From Loktanella sp. SALINAS62 (GTDB lineage Bacteria > Pseudomonadota > Alphaproteobacteria > Rhodobacterales > Rhodobacteraceae), in the NCBI RefSeq assembly GCF_018263905.1, contig NZ_JAAFZU010000012.1, positions 1-64,000 of the forward strand: a stretch of DNA of 64,000 nucleotides. Direction: 5' to 3'. The first letter of the stretch is position 1; each line of letters begins with the position of its first letter. The notes beneath the pieces were generated by a model. It was not told the origin of the DNA. It worked only from the letters and a program-made list of their open reading frames with translations, and searched no databases. The translations under genes were made by a program, and so were the position numbers. Below are positions 53,864 through 63,361 of the stretch, piece after piece.

Positions 53864-55324
53864 ATGGCCATGACCACAGTCATCAAGAACGGCACCATCG
53901 TGACCGCTGATCTGACCTACACGGCAGACGTGCTGATCGAGGGCGGTGTGATCACCCAGATCGGGCCGGACCTGAAAGGCGATACAGTGCTGGATGCAGG
54001 CGGATGTTACGTGATGCCCGGCGGGATCGATCCGCACACGCATCTGGAGATGCCGTTCATGGGCACCTATTCCAGCGACGATTTTGAAAGCGGAACGCGT
54101 GCGGCGTTGTCTGGGGGGACAACGATGGTGGTGGATTTTGCCTTGCCGTCGCCCGGTCAGGGACTGCTGGACGCGTTGCAGATGTGGGACAACAAATCGG
54201 GGCGCGCGGCCTGCGATTATTCGTTCCACATGGCCGTGACATGGTGGGGCGAACAGGTGTTCGACGAGATGGAAACAGTTGTCCGTGACCGGGGGATCAA
54301 CACGTTCAAGCATTTCATGGCCTATAAGGGTGCGTTGATGGTGAACGATGACGAGCTTTATGCGTCGTTCAACCGGTTGGCGGAACTGGGTGGCATCGCC
54401 ATGGTCCATGCCGAAAACGGTGATGTGGTGGCGGAACTGTCGGCCAAGCTGCTGGCCGCCGGGAACACCGGGCCCGAGGCGCACGCCTATTCGCGCCCGC
54501 CGCAGGTTGAAGGCGAGGCAACGAACCGCGCGATCATGATTGCGGATATGGCGGGGGTGCCGCTGTATGTCGTCCATACCTCTTGCGAGGATAGTCACGA
54601 GGCGATCCGCCGTGCGCGGATGCAGGGCAAACGCGTTTGGGGCGAGCCACTGATCCAGCATTTGACGCTGGACGAATCCGAATATTTCAACACCGACTGG
54701 GACCATGCAGCACGGCGCGTGATGTCGCCGCCGTTCCGCAACAAACAGCATCAGGACAGCCTGTGGGCGGGTCTGCAAAGCGGGTCACTGTCGGTGGTGG
54801 CGACGGATCATTGCGCGTTCACCACGGAACAGAAACGATATGGCGTGGGGGATTTCACCAAGATTCCCAACGGGACCGGCGGACTGGAAGACCGGATGCC
54901 GATGCTGTGGACCTATGGCGTGGCGACCGGGCGGTTGACGATGAACGAATTCGTGGCTGTGACATCCACCAATATCGCCAAGATCCTGAATTGCTATCCC
55001 AAGAAGGGCGCAGTTCTGGTGGGGGCAGATGCCGATCTGGTGGTCTGGGACCCCGAGAAGGAAAAGACGATCACCGCCGACAAACAGGTCAGCGCCATTG
55101 ATTACAACGTGTTCGAAGGCAAGCATGTCAAAGGTCTGCCACGGTTCACCCTGACCCGCGGCCAGGTCGCCGTGCACGATGGTGAATTGCGCGCGCAGGA
55201 AGGCCATGGCAAATTCGTCAAGCGCGCGCCAAACGGGTCTGTGAACAAGGCGCTGTCGTCGTGGAAAGAGCTGACAGCACCGCGCCCTGTCGAACGGTCG
55301 GGCATTCCGGCGACGGGTGTTTGA
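53864..55324 (+). CDS. hydA: Dihydropyrimidinase (D-hydantoinase)
   Basis: A 486-residue dizinc amidohydrolase that opens dihydrouracil/dihydrothymine to the N-carbamoyl acid. GGIDPHTHLEMPF carries the His-x-His pair, and FMAYKGAL the carbamylated Lys. VHAENGD, VVHTSCEDSHE and VVATDHCAFT (with the catalytic Asp) follow. The C-terminus contains the metal-independent oligomerisation segment. A second ATG at 53870 has a better-spaced AGAAGG and could be the true start. It is followed by the ABC transporter genes on the same strand. Confidence 0.96.
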   Translation: MAMTTVIKNGTIVTADLTYTADVLIEGGVITQIGPDLKGDTVLDAGGCYVMPGGIDPHTHLEMPFMGTYSSDDFESGTRAALSGGTTMVVDFALPSPGQGLLDALQMWDNKSGRAACDYSFHMAVTWWGEQVFDEMETVVRDRGINTFKHFMAYKGALMVNDDELYASFNRLAELGGIAMVHAENGDVVAELSAKLLAAGNTGPEAHAYSRPPQVEGEATNRAIMIADMAGVPLYVVHTSCEDSHEAIRRARMQGKRVWGEPLIQHLTLDESEYFNTDWDHAARRVMSPPFRNKQHQDSLWAGLQSGSLSVVATDHCAFTTEQKRYGVGDFTKIPNGTGGLEDRMPMLWTYGVATGRLTMNEFVAVTSTNIAKILNCYPKKGAVLVGADADLVVWDPEKEKTITADKQVSAIDYNVFEGKHVKGLPRFTLTRGQVAVHDGELRAQEGHGKFVKRAPNGSVNKALSSWKELTAPRPVERSGIPATGV

Positions 55325-55430
55325 GTTGAACAGATTTGCCATTTACGCGGGGCCGATGCCGCATATCCGTGATCCGGGGGCGGCGCTGGCCGCCGTTGCA
55401 CTGCCACTTTACCCCATCATGGCGCGTTAG

Positions 55431-56210
55431 ATGCCCGAGACCGTGATCACAGCGCAGGCGCTTGACCTGACTTTTCAGACGAACGACGGGCCGGTGCACG
55501 CGCTGAAAGATGTGAAATTGGACATCGAGAAAGGCGAGTTCGTCAGTTTCATCGGACCTTCGGGGTGCGGCAAGACGACGTTTTTGCGCTGTATCGCGGG
55601 GTTGGAGGAGCCGACGGGGGGCAGCTTGCGCGTCAATGGCATGACGCCGGACGAGGCGCGGCGCGCGCGGGCCTATGGTTATGTGTTTCAGGCGGCGGGG
55701 CTGTATCCGTGGCGGACCATCGGCGGCAATGTGAAGCTGCCGCTGGAGATCATGGGGTTTTCCAAGGCTGAACAGGCGGCACGGGTCGCGCGGGTGCTGG
55801 AGCTGGTGGATCTTGCGGGGTTCGAGAAGAAGTTCCCGTGGCAATTGTCGGGGGGAATGCAGCAACGCGCCAGTATCGCGCGGGCGCTGGCGTTCGATGC
55901 GGATATCCTGCTGATGGACGAACCGTTCGGCGCGCTGGACGAAATCGTGCGGGATCATCTGAACGAGCAATTGCTGCAGCTTTGGGCGCGGACCGAAAAG
56001 ACGATCGGGTTTGTGACGCATTCGATCCCCGAAGCGGTTTATCTGTCGACCAAGATCGTGGTGATGAGCCCGCGTCCCGGGCGGATCACGGATGTGATCG
56101 AAAGCACGCTGCCCCGTGAACGTCCGCTGGATATTCGGGACAGTGCCGAATTCATCGCCATCGCGCACCGGGTGCGTGACGGGCTGCGGGCGGGGCATTC
56201 GTATGACTGA
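55431..56210 (+). CDS. ABC transporter ATP-binding protein (pyrimidine locus)
   Basis: A 259-residue ABC ATPase of the nitrate/sulfonate/taurine class (SsuB/TauB/ThiZ-like). Walker A is GPSGCGKTT (about 43-51), the signature LSGGMQQRASIARA (about 139-152) and Walker B ILLMDEPFGALDE (about 161-173). It energises the two permeases and periplasmic binding protein encoded downstream. Position inside the pyrimidine cluster suggests import of a pyrimidine or derivative. The ATG directly follows a TAG at 55428. Confidence 0.95.
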   Translation: MPETVITAQALDLTFQTNDGPVHALKDVKLDIEKGEFVSFIGPSGCGKTTFLRCIAGLEEPTGGSLRVNGMTPDEARRARAYGYVFQAAGLYPWRTIGGNVKLPLEIMGFSKAEQAARVARVLELVDLAGFEKKFPWQLSGGMQQRASIARALAFDADILLMDEPFGALDEIVRDHLNEQLLQLWARTEKTIGFVTHSIPEAVYLSTKIVVMSPRPGRITDVIESTLPRERPLDIRDSAEFIAIAHRVRDGLRAGHSYD

Positions 56211-56227
56211 GCGGTGCGCGACTGGCG

Positions 56228-56265
56228 GTGGGCGGAGCCTCCGGCGGGAGTATTTCTGGCAAGAT
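56228..56265 (+). repeat. Degenerate dispersed repeat after the ABC ATPase
   Basis: GGCGGAGCCTCCGGC then GGGAGTATTTCTGGCAAGAT: a short hairpin followed by a diverged family core, in the gap before the first permease gene. Confidence 0.55.
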
Positions 56266-56282
56266 GATCCGATGGGCGCGTC

Positions 56283-57200
56283 ATGAAGTCGGTTCTGCCC
56301 GTGGTGTCCGTGGTGGCGTTTTTATTGGTTGTCTGGATCGTTTCAGTCGTGCCGATGAACATTCATCTGGCGGCGGATCAGGCGGCACGGGGTGACGTGG
56401 CGGTGCAGCCGGATGATGCGCGCGCGCGCCAAGAGGTGGGCGCGGTTGCGCTGGCGTTGCGCAATCCGGCCGTGATCCCGATGACCTATACGTTGGATCG
56501 GCCACGATTGCCGGGACCGCAGCAGGTTGTGGGCGAATTGTGGAACACCGTTTTCATGGTGTCGCCCACGTCGCGGCAATCGCTGATCTATCATGGCTGG
56601 GTGACGCTGTCGGCCACGCTGCTGGGATTTGCGATGGGCACGGCGCTGGGGATCGCGCTTGCAGTTGGAATCGTATTTTCGCGGACCATGGACCTGAGCG
56701 TGATGCCATGGGCCATTGCCAGCCAGACAATCCCCATACTGGCACTGGCACCGATGATCATCGTCGTCATGGGGGCCATCGGTATTCAGGGGCTTTTGCC
56801 GAAGGCGATTATCAGCGCGTATCTGTCGTTCTTTCCGGTCGTCGTAGGCATGGTAAAGGGGCTGCGCAGCCCGGACGCGATGCAACTGGATTTGTTGCGG
56901 ACCTATCACGCGGGACCGGCCCAAGGATTCTGGAAGCTGCGGTTGCCGGCGTCGGTGCCGTATCTGTTCGCATCGCTCAAGATCGGGATTTCGGCATCAT
57001 TGGTGGGGGCCATTGTGGGTGAATTGCCGACGGGCGCGCGGGCGGGGTTCGGTGCGCGCATGCTGGTCGGTGACCAATACGGCCAGCCGCTGGTGACATG
57101 GGCCGCGTTGTTTGCGGCGGCGATCACGGCGGCGGCGCTGGTCGGGCTGTTCGCATTGATGGAACGGATCACGTTGAGACGCATGGGGATGGCGGCATGA
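56283..57200 (+). CDS. ABC transporter permease 1 (pyrimidine locus)
   Basis: A 305-residue inner-membrane permease with an N-terminal helix, a hydrophilic stretch (about 25-75) that probably faces the periplasm, and five further helices. The EAA-type loop that contacts the ATPase is WKLRLPASVPYLFASLKIGI. It overlaps the second permease gene by ATGA. Family: binding-protein-dependent transporters of the nitrate/taurine/thiamine-precursor type. Confidence 0.92.
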   Translation: MKSVLPVVSVVAFLLVVWIVSVVPMNIHLAADQAARGDVAVQPDDARARQEVGAVALALRNPAVIPMTYTLDRPRLPGPQQVVGELWNTVFMVSPTSRQSLIYHGWVTLSATLLGFAMGTALGIALAVGIVFSRTMDLSVMPWAIASQTIPILALAPMIIVVMGAIGIQGLLPKAIISAYLSFFPVVVGMVKGLRSPDAMQLDLLRTYHAGPAQGFWKLRLPASVPYLFASLKIGISASLVGAIVGELPTGARAGFGARMLVGDQYGQPLVTWAALFAAAITAAALVGLFALMERITLRRMGMAA

Positions 57201-58033
57201 TGGCGCTGGCGGCAATCATGCTGATCTGGGGTGCGGGCTGGACCATCAACCTGATGCTGGCGCGACGTGGTGGCAACGGGGTCGGGTGGATGGCGCCGCT
57301 GGTGTTCGGCCTGACCATCCTGCTGATCTGGGAGGTTTACGTGCGGCTGGCCGGGGTCAGCCCGATCATCCTGCCGCCCCCCAGCGCCATTGCAGTGACG
57401 TTTTCTGATTCGTTGCCGTTGCTATGGGCGGATTTCGCCCAGACGATCCTGAAGGGTGCCATGACCGGCTATGTGCTGGGGGCCATTGCGGCCTTTGCCA
57501 TTGCCGTTCTGGCGGATCGCAGTGATTTTCTGATGCGGGGCATCCTGCCGGTGGGCGGGTTCATGGCGGCGCTGCCGATTGTCGGCACGGCGCCGATTTT
57601 CGTGAAATGGCTGGGCAGCGATTGGCCGTCCAAGGCGGCAGTCGTCGGTGTGATGGTGTTTTTTCCAATTCTTGTGAATACGGTGGCGGGGTTGCGCGAT
57701 ACCACGACGATGCAGCGTGACCTGATGCGGACCTATGGTGCCGGCTACTGGCCGACGCTGTTGAAACTGCGCCTGCCGGCTGCCCTGCCGTTCATTTTCA
57801 ACGGTCTTAAGATTGCGACCACGCTTGCGTTGATCGGGGCGATCGTTGCTGAATTTTTCGGCTCTCCGACGGTGGGAATGGGGTTTCGAATCTCGACCAG
57901 CGTGGGACAGCTTGCGCTGGATCTGGTCTGGGCAGAGATTGTTGTCGCGGCCCTGGCAGGTTCTGCGTTCTATGGCGTGATGGCCTGGATCGAGGGCCGA
58001 CTGACATTCTGGCATCCAAGCCAGCGTACATAA
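57197..58033 (+). CDS. ABC transporter permease 2 (pyrimidine locus)
   Basis: A 278-residue permease with about six membrane helices. The EAA loop is LKLRLPAALPFIFNGLKIAT, and the preceding FVKWLGSDWPSKAAVVGVMV is typical of the family. The ATG at 57197 overlaps the first permease stop. It pairs with permease 1 as a heterodimer. Confidence 0.92.
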   Translation: MMALAAIMLIWGAGWTINLMLARRGGNGVGWMAPLVFGLTILLIWEVYVRLAGVSPIILPPPSAIAVTFSDSLPLLWADFAQTILKGAMTGYVLGAIAAFAIAVLADRSDFLMRGILPVGGFMAALPIVGTAPIFVKWLGSDWPSKAAVVGVMVFFPILVNTVAGLRDTTTMQRDLMRTYGAGYWPTLLKLRLPAALPFIFNGLKIATTLALIGAIVAEFFGSPTVGMGFRISTSVGQLALDLVWAEIVVAALAGSAFYGVMAWIEGRLTFWHPSQRT

Positions 58034-58072
58034 GACCGGCTGAAGCCGGCTAACCTTAACAAGGAGAAGAAG

Positions 58073-59056
58073 ATGAGACATCTTATCACCGCGGCGACGC
58101 TGGCGTTTGTCGGTAGTCAGGCCAGCGCGCAGGACAATGACGTGACACTGCAGTTGCAGTGGGTCACGCAATCGCAGTTCGCGGGCTATTACGTGGCACA
58201 GGACAAGGGTTTTTATGACGAAGAGGGCCTGAACGTCACGATCATGCCCGGTGGTCCCGATATCGCGCCGCCGCAAGTGCTGGCCGGTGGCGGGGCCGAC
58301 GTGATGCTGAACTGGATGCCATCCGCGCTTGCGGCCCGTGAAAAGGGTCTGCCGGTCGTCAATATCGCGCAGCCGTTCAAAACATCCGGTCTGATGCTGA
58401 CCTGCTGGAAGGATACCGGCATTACGTCGGTAGAGGATTTCAAGGGCAAGACCATCGGCGTCTGGTTCTTTGGAAACGAATATCCGTTCCTGTCATGGAT
58501 GAGTCAGGAAGGCATTTCCACCGATGGCGGCGATGACGGCGTCACGGTGCTGAAGCAGGGGTTCAACGTCGATCCGCTGTTGCAGCGGCAGGCGGATTGC
58601 ATTTCGACCATGACCTATAACGAATACGGTCAGGTGCTGGATGCGGGTGTAAACCCCGACGAATTGATCACCTTTAAATACGAGGATCAGGGCGTTGCCA
58701 CGCTGGAAGACGGCATGTGGGTGCTGGAAGAAAATCTGGAAGATCCGGCGTTCGTCGAAAAGATGGTCAAGTTCGTCCGCGCATCGATGAAGGGCTGGAA
58801 ATACGCCGAAGAAAACCCGGCAGAAGCCGCGCAGATCGTGCTGGATAACGACGAAACCGGTGCGCAGGGTCTGGAGGCACAGCAGCGCATGATGGAAGAG
58901 GTGGCAAAGCTGACTGCGGGATCGACCGGCGCACTTGCCGAGGCCGATTATCAGCGGACAGTGGATACATTGCTGGCTGGCGGGTCGGACCCTGTGATTT
59001 CCGCCGCACCCGAGGGCGCATGGACCAGCGTGATCACGGATCAGGCGCTGAACTGA
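58073..59056 (+). CDS. ABC transporter substrate-binding protein (NMT1/THI5-like)
   Basis: A 327-residue periplasmic binding protein with a signal peptide (ITAATLAFVGSQASAQ). The opening QLQWVTQSQFAGYYVAQDKG and GGPDIAPPQVLAGGGADVML are the NMT1/THI5-like pattern seen in transporters for thiamine precursors (HMP) and related pyrimidines. Here the neighbours degrade pyrimidines, so uracil, thymine or a dihydropyrimidine is the likelier ligand; this is inference. AAGGAGAAGAAG precedes the ATG. Confidence 0.92.
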   Translation: MRHLITAATLAFVGSQASAQDNDVTLQLQWVTQSQFAGYYVAQDKGFYDEEGLNVTIMPGGPDIAPPQVLAGGGADVMLNWMPSALAAREKGLPVVNIAQPFKTSGLMLTCWKDTGITSVEDFKGKTIGVWFFGNEYPFLSWMSQEGISTDGGDDGVTVLKQGFNVDPLLQRQADCISTMTYNEYGQVLDAGVNPDELITFKYEDQGVATLEDGMWVLEENLEDPAFVEKMVKFVRASMKGWKYAEENPAEAAQIVLDNDETGAQGLEAQQRMMEEVAKLTAGSTGALAEADYQRTVDTLLAGGSDPVISAAPEGAWTSVITDQALN

Positions 59057-59076
59057 TAGCGATAAAAACATGAGGG

Positions 59077-59105
59077 AATGGCGCGGTGCCTTGCCGCGCC
59101 ATTTT
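59077..59105 (+). terminator. Intrinsic terminator after the substrate-binding protein
   Basis: AATGGCGCGG (59077-59086) pairs with CCGCGCCATT (59094-59103) around a 7-base loop, followed by TTCGTTT. It ends the pyrimidine-transporter transcript. Confidence 0.8.
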
Positions 59106-59121
59106 CGTTTGTCACGCAGGT

Positions 59122-60123
59122 TCAGGGATGTTGCATCCGGTCCGGCACGGTCAGGGTATAGTCAAAGCGGTCGGTCTGAAAAATGCGGTGCGCGGTTGCC
59201 TGCAGTTGCGATGGCACGACATTTTCAAGGATAAACGATCCAAAACCCGCGCGTGCGGGCTGGGGATCGATGTTGATATCGATTTCGGACCACCGGAAGT
59301 CATATCCCATCCGCCCAGTCACGTGCCACGCGATGTCCAGCTGGCCCAGATTTGATTTCAATGCGCCGTGCTTGATCGAATTGGTTGTCAGTTCGTGGAT
59401 CGCCAGTGTCAGGATTTGTGCTTCGGTCGCGTTGATGATGATGCGGTCACCGGACAGCTTGATCCGGTCTGCTTCGATATCTTCGTATTGTGCCAGCTCG
59501 CGCCGGACAATCTGATCAAGCGAGATTCCGTCCCAGTTTTCGCCGGTCAGGTATCTATGGGTGCGGGCCAACGCCATCAGCCGGCCTTCGAATTTTTGCA
59601 GAAAGTCGGGCAGGTCTTCGGCATTGGCGACGGTTCGTTTGGCTGTCGCGGAAACCAGCGAAAAGATATTGCCGACGCGGTGCTGCAATTCCTGCGTCAC
59701 GGCATCCTTGAGCCGGATCGCCATGACCTGCTGGGTCACATCGAGCGCGTTCTGGATCATGTATTCGACCTGACCGTCGGCGTCGTAGACGGGGTGATGC
59801 ACGCAGGTCCACCAGATTTCGCGCATCTCGCCTGTATCCTTGCCGGTCTCATCGACCACAGGAATGGCATAGGGCACTTCGACAAGCGTGTTTTTTTCAC
59901 CCGCCAGCGCGCGGCGCAGCGCGTCACCGATCAGTTTGCGGCGGTCATCGGTTTCAGGGAAAGCGTCAAAAATATATTGGCCGCGTATATCGCCCATCTT
60001 GCGCGAGACGGTTGAAAGATAAAGGTCACTGGCACCGATGATGCACAAGGAGTGGTCCAGCGCAATGCAAGGCGCTGGAAGGTGCTTGAACAATGCATCG
60101 CGATCAATATCGGTAAAAGGCAT
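59122..60123 (-). CDS. PAS-HWE-type sensor histidine kinase
   Basis: A 333-residue soluble kinase. The N-terminal PAS domain (about 8-130) lacks the LOV cysteine motif, so no flavin photocycle is predicted. The dimerisation region ELQHRVGNIFSLVSATAKRT has the likely phospho-His (148), and the ATPase part has IHELTTNSIKHGA (N box) and GFGSFILENV. This is the HisKA_2/HWE pattern of the general stress and light-response kinases of alphaproteobacteria. No partner regulator adjoins it. The ATG at 60123 has AGGACCAG upstream. Confidence 0.88.
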   Translation of the reverse strand: MPFTDIDRDALFKHLPAPCIALDHSLCIIGASDLYLSTVSRKMGDIRGQYIFDAFPETDDRRKLIGDALRRALAGEKNTLVEVPYAIPVVDETGKDTGEMREIWWTCVHHPVYDADGQVEYMIQNALDVTQQVMAIRLKDAVTQELQHRVGNIFSLVSATAKRTVANAEDLPDFLQKFEGRLMALARTHRYLTGENWDGISLDQIVRRELAQYEDIEADRIKLSGDRIIINATEAQILTLAIHELTTNSIKHGALKSNLGQLDIAWHVTGRMGYDFRWSEIDINIDPQPARAGFGSFILENVVPSQLQATAHRIFQTDRFDYTLTVPDRMQHP

Positions 60124-60365
60124 CTGGTCCTGTACGGGGAATGACACCGCGAAATTCAAATGAAAGTCGCGATGAATGGTGAAACGACGTACTTGAAAGA
60201 TTTGCCGAAAGTTTCAGTGATTTCAAGTTCCAGCCAAAGTGTACCCGACTGGGTCACGCGATAACATTTGTTTGTGCCTCGTCTAATGACAACGAAGCTG
60301 ACGTTATTTGGATCGATTTGCAAGGTCGCCGGACACCAAGACCCGACCGTTCCTGCTGGGATCAG

Positions 60366-60899
60366 TTACGACGCTGCGTCAGCATGGCCGAAAATCGCAT
60401 CTGCGTAATCAGCCAGGTAAATTTTCAACCAAGGTGTGTAAAGGTCGGGTGTTCTGGCGATGTCGGCATGCAAATCATGCAATGTCACCCAGCGGGTTGC
60501 CATCACCTCTTGTGGATTCAGCCGCAGGGTCAGATCGGCAGGGGCGTCGGCGGTGAATACCTCGACCACTTCGTGTTCGATCAGGCCGCCGCCGACATCG
60601 GCGCGGTATTCCAGACGGTCGCGGTGGGTCAGGGTCAGACCGGTGATGCCCAGCTCTTCTGACAGGCGGCGGGTGGCGCAGGTCTGTGCAGGTTCGTTCC
60701 AGTCGGGGTGTGTGCAACAGGTGTTCGCCCACAGGCCGGGCGTGTGATATTTACCCATTGCGCGCTGCTGGATCAGAACCTGATCGCCGCGCATGACAAA
60801 AACGCTGATCGCCTTGTGGCGCAGACCGCGCACATGGGCGTCCAGTTTTTCGACCGGTTGCAATTCACCGTCGATCCATGCGGGGATCATGACTGTCAT
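60366..60899 (-). CDS. idi: Isopentenyl-diphosphate delta-isomerase (type I)
   Basis: A 177-residue Nudix-fold enzyme that interconverts IPP and DMAPP, balancing precursor supply for carotenoids and the bacteriochlorophyll tail. The catalytic Cys region is LWANTCCTHP, with LSEELGITG as the Nudix Glu cluster and EHEVVEVF holding the catalytic Glu. The ATG at 60899 overlaps the bchP stop as ATGA, which decides the start. In Rhodobacter the photosynthesis cluster carries idi in the same position downstream of bchP. Confidence 0.95.
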   Translation of the reverse strand: MTVMIPAWIDGELQPVEKLDAHVRGLRHKAISVFVMRGDQVLIQQRAMGKYHTPGLWANTCCTHPDWNEPAQTCATRRLSEELGITGLTLTHRDRLEYRADVGGGLIEHEVVEVFTADAPADLTLRLNPQEVMATRWVTLHDLHADIARTPDLYTPWLKIYLADYADAIFGHADAAS

Positions 60900-62077
60900 G
60901 TGCGTGTGACAGCCACCAGACCCGACAGGTGGGCAAGGTTCTTGAAGCCGATTTTCAGGTGCGCCATGGGCCGTGCCTTTACCAGTGCCTTGTTCATATA
61001 GGCCTCGAACGTCAGTTTTTGAACATCGACATCGTGGCAAAGGGACACAAAACGTTCGCGGCGTTCGTCGCTGCGGTAATAGGCGTTTTGCATCGCACCC
61101 AGCACACGGAAGACCTGTTTATGTTCACGCATGAACAGTTTGCGGGCCAGTTGCAGATCCTTGACCCGACCGGATTTCAGGTGTGCGGCAACGGCGGTTG
61201 CAGCAACACGGCCCCCGACCATGGCGTAATAGATGCCTTCGCCCGATGACGGCGCAACCACACCGGCGGCGTCACCGGCCAGCACCACGTCGCGTCCATT
61301 GTCCCAGCGGTCCAGCGGTTTCAGCGGGATTGGCGCGCCTTCGCGGCGGATCGTGCGGCAATCGGTCAGGCCATGGGCGGCGCGCAGGTCGGCGGTGGCC
61401 TGTTTCACGTCAACGGATTTGACCAGCGACCCCATGCCGATGCTGGCCTGTCCGCCGTGCGGGAAAATCCAGCCGTAGAAATCAGGAGAGATCTTGCCGT
61501 CATAGATCACGTCGCAGCGTTTGGGATCGTAGGTGGCGGTTGCGGCGGGGGCTTCGATGATTTCGTGGTAGGCGATGACATAGGGGATCTTGTCGCCGCC
61601 GGGCACGCATTGGGCCCCGACCTTGGACCGGGCACCATCGGCACCGATGATCAGTTGCGTCTGGATGCGGCTTTCATCGCCCGTCGTCTTGCAGCGATAG
61701 ACGACATGGGTGCCGTCCGCATCGCGGTCGATCCGCACAAAGGTGCCTGCGATCATATCAGCCCCGGCAGCGACGGCGCGATCCCGCAGGAACGGGTCGA
61801 AATGTTCGCGGTCCACCATGCCGACAAAACCGTTTTCGATTGGAATATCGACGTGGCGCTGGGTTGGTGACACCATGCGGGCCGTGGTGATCTTGGCGAC
61901 CAGTTGGTCGTCGGGAATGAAGAAATCTGCAATCAAGCGGGGCGGGATCGCGCCGCCGCAGGGTTTGATCCGGCCCAAGCGGTCCAGCATGGCCACGCGG
62001 TGGCCAGAGCGGACCAGATCCTCTGCGGCGGTGGCCCCGGCGGGCCCGGCGCCCACGACGACGACATCGTATTTCAT
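60896..62077 (-). CDS. bchP: Geranylgeranyl diphosphate/bacteriochlorophyll reductase
   Basis: A 393-residue flavoprotein that reduces the geranylgeranyl tail of bacteriochlorophyll to phytyl in three steps. The FAD motif is VVVGAGPAGATAAEDLV; KPCGGAIPPRL, FPHGGQASIGMGSL and VLAGDAAGVVAPSSGEGIYY follow the family. The ATG at 62077 has AGGAGA at a suitable distance; an ATG at 62083 would overlap the upstream stop as ATGA but leaves no spacing to that site. The gene belongs to a bchG-(PucC-like)-bchP-idi block. Confidence 0.95.
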   Translation of the reverse strand: MKYDVVVVGAGPAGATAAEDLVRSGHRVAMLDRLGRIKPCGGAIPPRLIADFFIPDDQLVAKITTARMVSPTQRHVDIPIENGFVGMVDREHFDPFLRDRAVAAGADMIAGTFVRIDRDADGTHVVYRCKTTGDESRIQTQLIIGADGARSKVGAQCVPGGDKIPYVIAYHEIIEAPAATATYDPKRCDVIYDGKISPDFYGWIFPHGGQASIGMGSLVKSVDVKQATADLRAAHGLTDCRTIRREGAPIPLKPLDRWDNGRDVVLAGDAAGVVAPSSGEGIYYAMVGGRVAATAVAAHLKSGRVKDLQLARKLFMREHKQVFRVLGAMQNAYYRSDERRERFVSLCHDVDVQKLTFEAYMNKALVKARPMAHLKIGFKNLAHLSGLVAVTRT

Positions 62078-62079
62078 GA

Positions 62080-63360
62080 TCATTCTCCTGGAACGAGTGT
62101 GGGTGTGGACGCCGTGCGACGGTCCATGATTTTCATCGCCATCAGGGCGGCGGTCAGAAACAGGGCGGCCTCAAAAACAAAGACGCTGCCAAAGGCTTGG
62201 GTGTCGCCCAGCGTGGTGCGGCCCAGATCGACAAGGGCAGCACCGGTTAACCCGCCAAAGCCTGCGGCGACGGCCTGTGCCGCACCCCACAGGCCCATGC
62301 GGGTGCCTGTGCGGCGGTCGCGCCCCTCGCCCGCCAATGCCATCATGGACCCGATGGCGGCGACGGCGAACATGCCGTTGAAGAAACCCAGTGCGACGAC
62401 GACCGGCACCAATGGTGCGCCCGGCCCCATTGGCCCGATAAAGGCGAGTGCGGCCAGCGCGGCAGCGGACCCGATACAGCCCGCGATGACCCATCCACGC
62501 AAGCCGCCGATCCGGAACCCGGTGGCAAGGATGCCGACCGCCAGCATCCCGACAAAGGTGCCGCCGTTCTGCGCGCCCGACAACGATGTGGACTGGCCGG
62601 GGGTAAAGCCGAACACCAGACCGGCATAGGGTTCAAGGATCAGTTCCTGCATGAAATAGGCCGTCATCGACAGGAATACGAACAGGGTAAAGTTGCGGGC
62701 GCGGCGTTCGGCCCAGACCTCTGCCAGGCCTTGGCGAAAGGGCGTGGCGTCGGGTTCCGTCACCTTGATCAGGCGGCGTTCCAGCCCCCAGACGGCCACA
62801 CAGGTCAGCGCAACGGCGGCGGTGACGACGACCGACACGACCCGCAACAACAGCGCCGGGGTATAGGGATCAAGGAATGCGCCCACGGTGCCTGCGGTTA
62901 CGGCAATGCCGAAGATCATCATCAGCCATGTGATCGTGGCCGCGGCGGCGCGACGGGGGGCGGCAGTGGTGGTGGCGAGCAGCGCCAGCAGCGACGTGCC
63001 GGATGCGCCGACCCCCAGACCGATCATCGCATAGGCCAGCAAGGACACGGCCAGACCCAGTGTGAAGCTGATGGGAAACAGCAAGATTGCGGCGGTCGCC
63101 AGCAGCGCACCCAGCGCCAGCATCGCCATGCCGCCAATGATCCAGCGCGTCCGCTGTCCACCTGCATCGGACGCGAACCCCCATTTCGGACGGCTAAGCT
63201 GGATGCCGTAGTGCAATGCCACCAGCGCACCGGGGAGGACGGCGGCCAGTGACAATTCGACCACCATCAGGCGGTTCAGGGTGGATGTCGTCAGGACCAC
63301 GATGGACCCAAGGCACATCTGCACAAGGCCAAGGCGGACGATCTGGAACCACGTCAGCAT
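62080..63360 (-). CDS. PucC-like BCD-family MFS transporter
   Basis: A 426-residue protein with about 12 membrane helices, of the bacteriochlorophyll delivery (BCD) family that includes PucC and LhaA. QIVRLGLVQMCLGSIVVLTT and LNRLMVVELSLAAVLPGALV form the characteristic N-terminus. Position between bchG and bchP matches orf428 of Rhodobacter, suggested to help handle bacteriochlorophyll for light-harvesting assembly. Start at 63360. Confidence 0.93.
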   Translation of the reverse strand: MLTWFQIVRLGLVQMCLGSIVVLTTSTLNRLMVVELSLAAVLPGALVALHYGIQLSRPKWGFASDAGGQRTRWIIGGMAMLALGALLATAAILLFPISFTLGLAVSLLAYAMIGLGVGASGTSLLALLATTTAAPRRAAAATITWLMMIFGIAVTAGTVGAFLDPYTPALLLRVVSVVVTAAVALTCVAVWGLERRLIKVTEPDATPFRQGLAEVWAERRARNFTLFVFLSMTAYFMQELILEPYAGLVFGFTPGQSTSLSGAQNGGTFVGMLAVGILATGFRIGGLRGWVIAGCIGSAAALAALAFIGPMGPGAPLVPVVVALGFFNGMFAVAAIGSMMALAGEGRDRRTGTRMGLWGAAQAVAAGFGGLTGAALVDLGRTTLGDTQAFGSVFVFEAALFLTAALMAMKIMDRRTASTPTLVPGE

Positions 63361-63361
63361 G

